Below, piece by piece: positions 62,858-64,000 of a DNA stretch of 64,000 bases (position 1 is its first letter; each line of letters opens with the position of its first letter). The position numbers were made by a program, and so were the translations under genes. Under the pieces are notes generated by a model. It had not been told where the DNA came from, did no database searches, and saw nothing but the letters and a program-made list of their open reading frames with translations. The DNA is taken from NCBI RefSeq assembly GCF_965656765.1, contig NZ_CBFHLV010000006.1:1-64000 (forward strand), written 5' to 3'. Source of the DNA: Marivita sp965656765. GTDB lineage: Bacteria > Pseudomonadota > Alphaproteobacteria > Rhodobacterales > Rhodobacteraceae.

Positions 62858-64000
62858 TTAAAAGTCAACGGTCAGGGAAACGCCTATTCCGAGGGCCGTG
62901 TTGTCTTCGTATTTGACGCCCGATGCATCCTCGGCATCACCGATCCATGCGTATTCGATGCCGCCGCGCAGGGTCATGTTGTCCATTTTGTACTGACCGC
63001 CAATGCCAAGGCTGACGAATCCATCACGCGGGGCAAGCCGTGATACGGTATCGCCGTTCTGCGCTTCGTAGGTGACCTGCGCAAAACCGGACAGATCGTC
63101 CGAAAACGCGCGCCCAACGCCAAGCTTCCAAGTGGTGCGATCATTGTCAAAGCCGGTCACAGCACCGCCTGTGGCCGTGTCGTACTGTGGCGTGCGGACT
63201 TCCCATTTGGACCATTCGGTCCATTTGACCTGACCGTACAGCAGCGTGCCTGGCGCGATCCCACTTTGGAAATCAAGCGCAACAACCTGCGGCATGGTCA
63301 CTTTGGTCTCGCCTCCAGAGACGTCGATGCCAAGGCCCGGGATGCTTTCGCTGGTGCCGAAATTATGTTCGATCTCGCTCTGCCATGACAGGGCCACGCG
63401 CAGCGCGATGTCAGGGATTTCGTAAGCAACACCAAGGATTGCGCCCCAGTCGCCGACGCGGTTGCCACTGGCGTTGAATTCCATCGACGTGCCAAAATCC
63501 TGTGCCGCTGCACCAAGTGTCTGTGCTTGTCCACCCAAGGCCTGTGCTTGTGCGCCCAGGGCCTCGGCGCGGGCGCCCAGTTCCTGTGCCGTTGCCAGAT
63601 CACCTGCAGCACCCGCCGCCTGCGCTTGTGCACCCAACGCCTGTGCTTCGGCACCCAAGGCTTGTGCCTGTGCGCCAAGGCCCTGAGCGTTGCGCCCAAC
63701 CGAGCTTCGGACCAGAAGGTCGGGGATGGTGATATCCGCTTGGCTTTCGACATAGCGTGCGCCGGCAAAGACTGAAACGCGATCAGTGACGCGGTATTTG
63801 CCGACAAGCGCGATTTGGTCGCTGTCCCAATCGGCGGTTAGACCGGCATAGATGCCCTGAGTGTATTCCGCACCAGCCCCGTAAGGGTTGTTGACAAACA
63901 TCCCAAAGGTCAGCTTTTCGGTGAAATCGTTTTTATACGCGAGACTGTAATTGTTGTAATCGGTCAGCATGTTGCCGGTGTCGCCCTCGCCACCGCCAGC
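62858..64000 (-). CDS. FadL/OmpP1-family outer-membrane protein, partial, with heptad insert
   Basis: The start lies beyond the window; about 380 residues are visible. The C-terminus ends LTVDF, with terminal Phe as expected for a barrel, and strands such as WKLGVGRAF and MTLRGGIEYAWIG are clear. Residues 95-160 of the visible frame (63491-63688) are an insertion of at least seven LGAxAxA-type heptads, rich in Ala, Gln and Gly. That block is unlike the barrel and probably forms a helical rod. FadL proteins move hydrophobic compounds across the outer membrane. A terminator follows. Confidence 0.85.
   Translation of the reverse strand, partial: AGGGEGDTGNMLTDYNNYSLAYKNDFTEKLTFGMFVNNPYGAGAEYTQGIYAGLTADWDSDQIALVGKYRVTDRVSVFAGARYVESQADITIPDLLVRSSVGRNAQGLGAQAQALGAEAQALGAQAQAAGAAGDLATAQELGARAEALGAQAQALGGQAQTLGAAAQDFGTSMEFNASGNRVGDWGAILGVAYEIPDIALRVALSWQSEIEHNFGTSESIPGLGIDVSGGETKVTMPQVVALDFQSGIAPGTLLYGQVKWTEWSKWEVRTPQYDTATGGAVTGFDNDRTTWKLGVGRAFSDDLSGFAQVTYEAQNGDTVSRLAPRDGFVSLGIGGQYKMDNMTLRGGIEYAWIGDAEDASGVKYEDNTALGIGVSLTVDF

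Noticed and set aside
63491..63688. CRISPR array
   Set aside because: Repeats are direct, in frame and coding (21-base heptads) with no spacers.

Overview
The window looks like a chromosomal segment of a Rhodobacteraceae (Roseobacter-group) alphaproteobacterium. The evidence is gene content: a C4-pathway 5-aminolevulinate synthase (hemA) behind a perfect FNR-type box, ctrA next to a SciP-type CtrA inhibitor, a GTG-started penicillin-binding protein 1A, a TakP-like TRAP transporter, relics of gene-transfer-agent (GTA) tail genes, an alphaproteobacterial bacterial protein transferase (bpt) and a GTTC-N7-GTTC LexA-type box. GC content is moderately high by eye. I cannot name the species.

Layout. 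Bases 1-2830 are a graveyard of mobile DNA: pieces of IS21 (istA, istB), IS630 and IS3 transposases around two decayed GTA/prophage tail genes. The IS3 end cuts off the 3' part of a membrane-protein gene (to 3330). Bases 3440-18834 are core metabolism and envelope: M20 dipeptidase, hemA, a RodZ-like protein, ispG, a DsbA-type thioredoxin-fold protein, an M48 TPR protease, an aminotransferase, an AMIN amidase, PBP1A, prfB and a DUF2189 membrane protein. Bases 18842-21763 hold a Rieske oxygenase with a translationally coupled small partner, an XRE regulator and a small cold-shock-like protein. Bases 21825-24394 are ilvH and ilvI behind a leader peptide and attenuator. Bases 25277-29818 are a three-gene TRAP transporter.

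From 29891 to 48280 there is a run of housekeeping genes: cupin, bpt, retropepsin-like protease, MarC, ABC-F, ndk, TfoX-C protein, AruH-like aminotransferase, cysS, cimA, a phytoene-synthase-like protein, a lipoprotein, an MFS exporter, a cobK/alkA/esterase overlap cluster, a glycosyltransferase, an unknown Cys-His-Asp protein and mnmA. From 48427 follow sciP, ctrA (with two CtrA boxes), ligA, recG and a 44-residue membrane protein behind a LexA-type box. Bases 54300-62749 hold a SufU/NifU-like scaffold, hisI, and a long minus-strand run (DMT exporter, P-loop protein, metA, hydrolase, ppk2, tetR, trmFO, gluQ). The window ends inside a FadL/OmpP1 gene carrying an unusual block of Leu-Gly-Ala heptads.

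Most interesting points: the SOS-box-linked 44-residue membrane protein after recG (a candidate cell-division inhibitor analogous to SidA, but unproven), the ilv leader/attenuator, the mosaic 3' end of cysS followed by an inverted repeat, the Rieske/small-protein/XRE cassette, and the heptad block in the FadL protein. No tRNA, rRNA or CRISPR array was seen.
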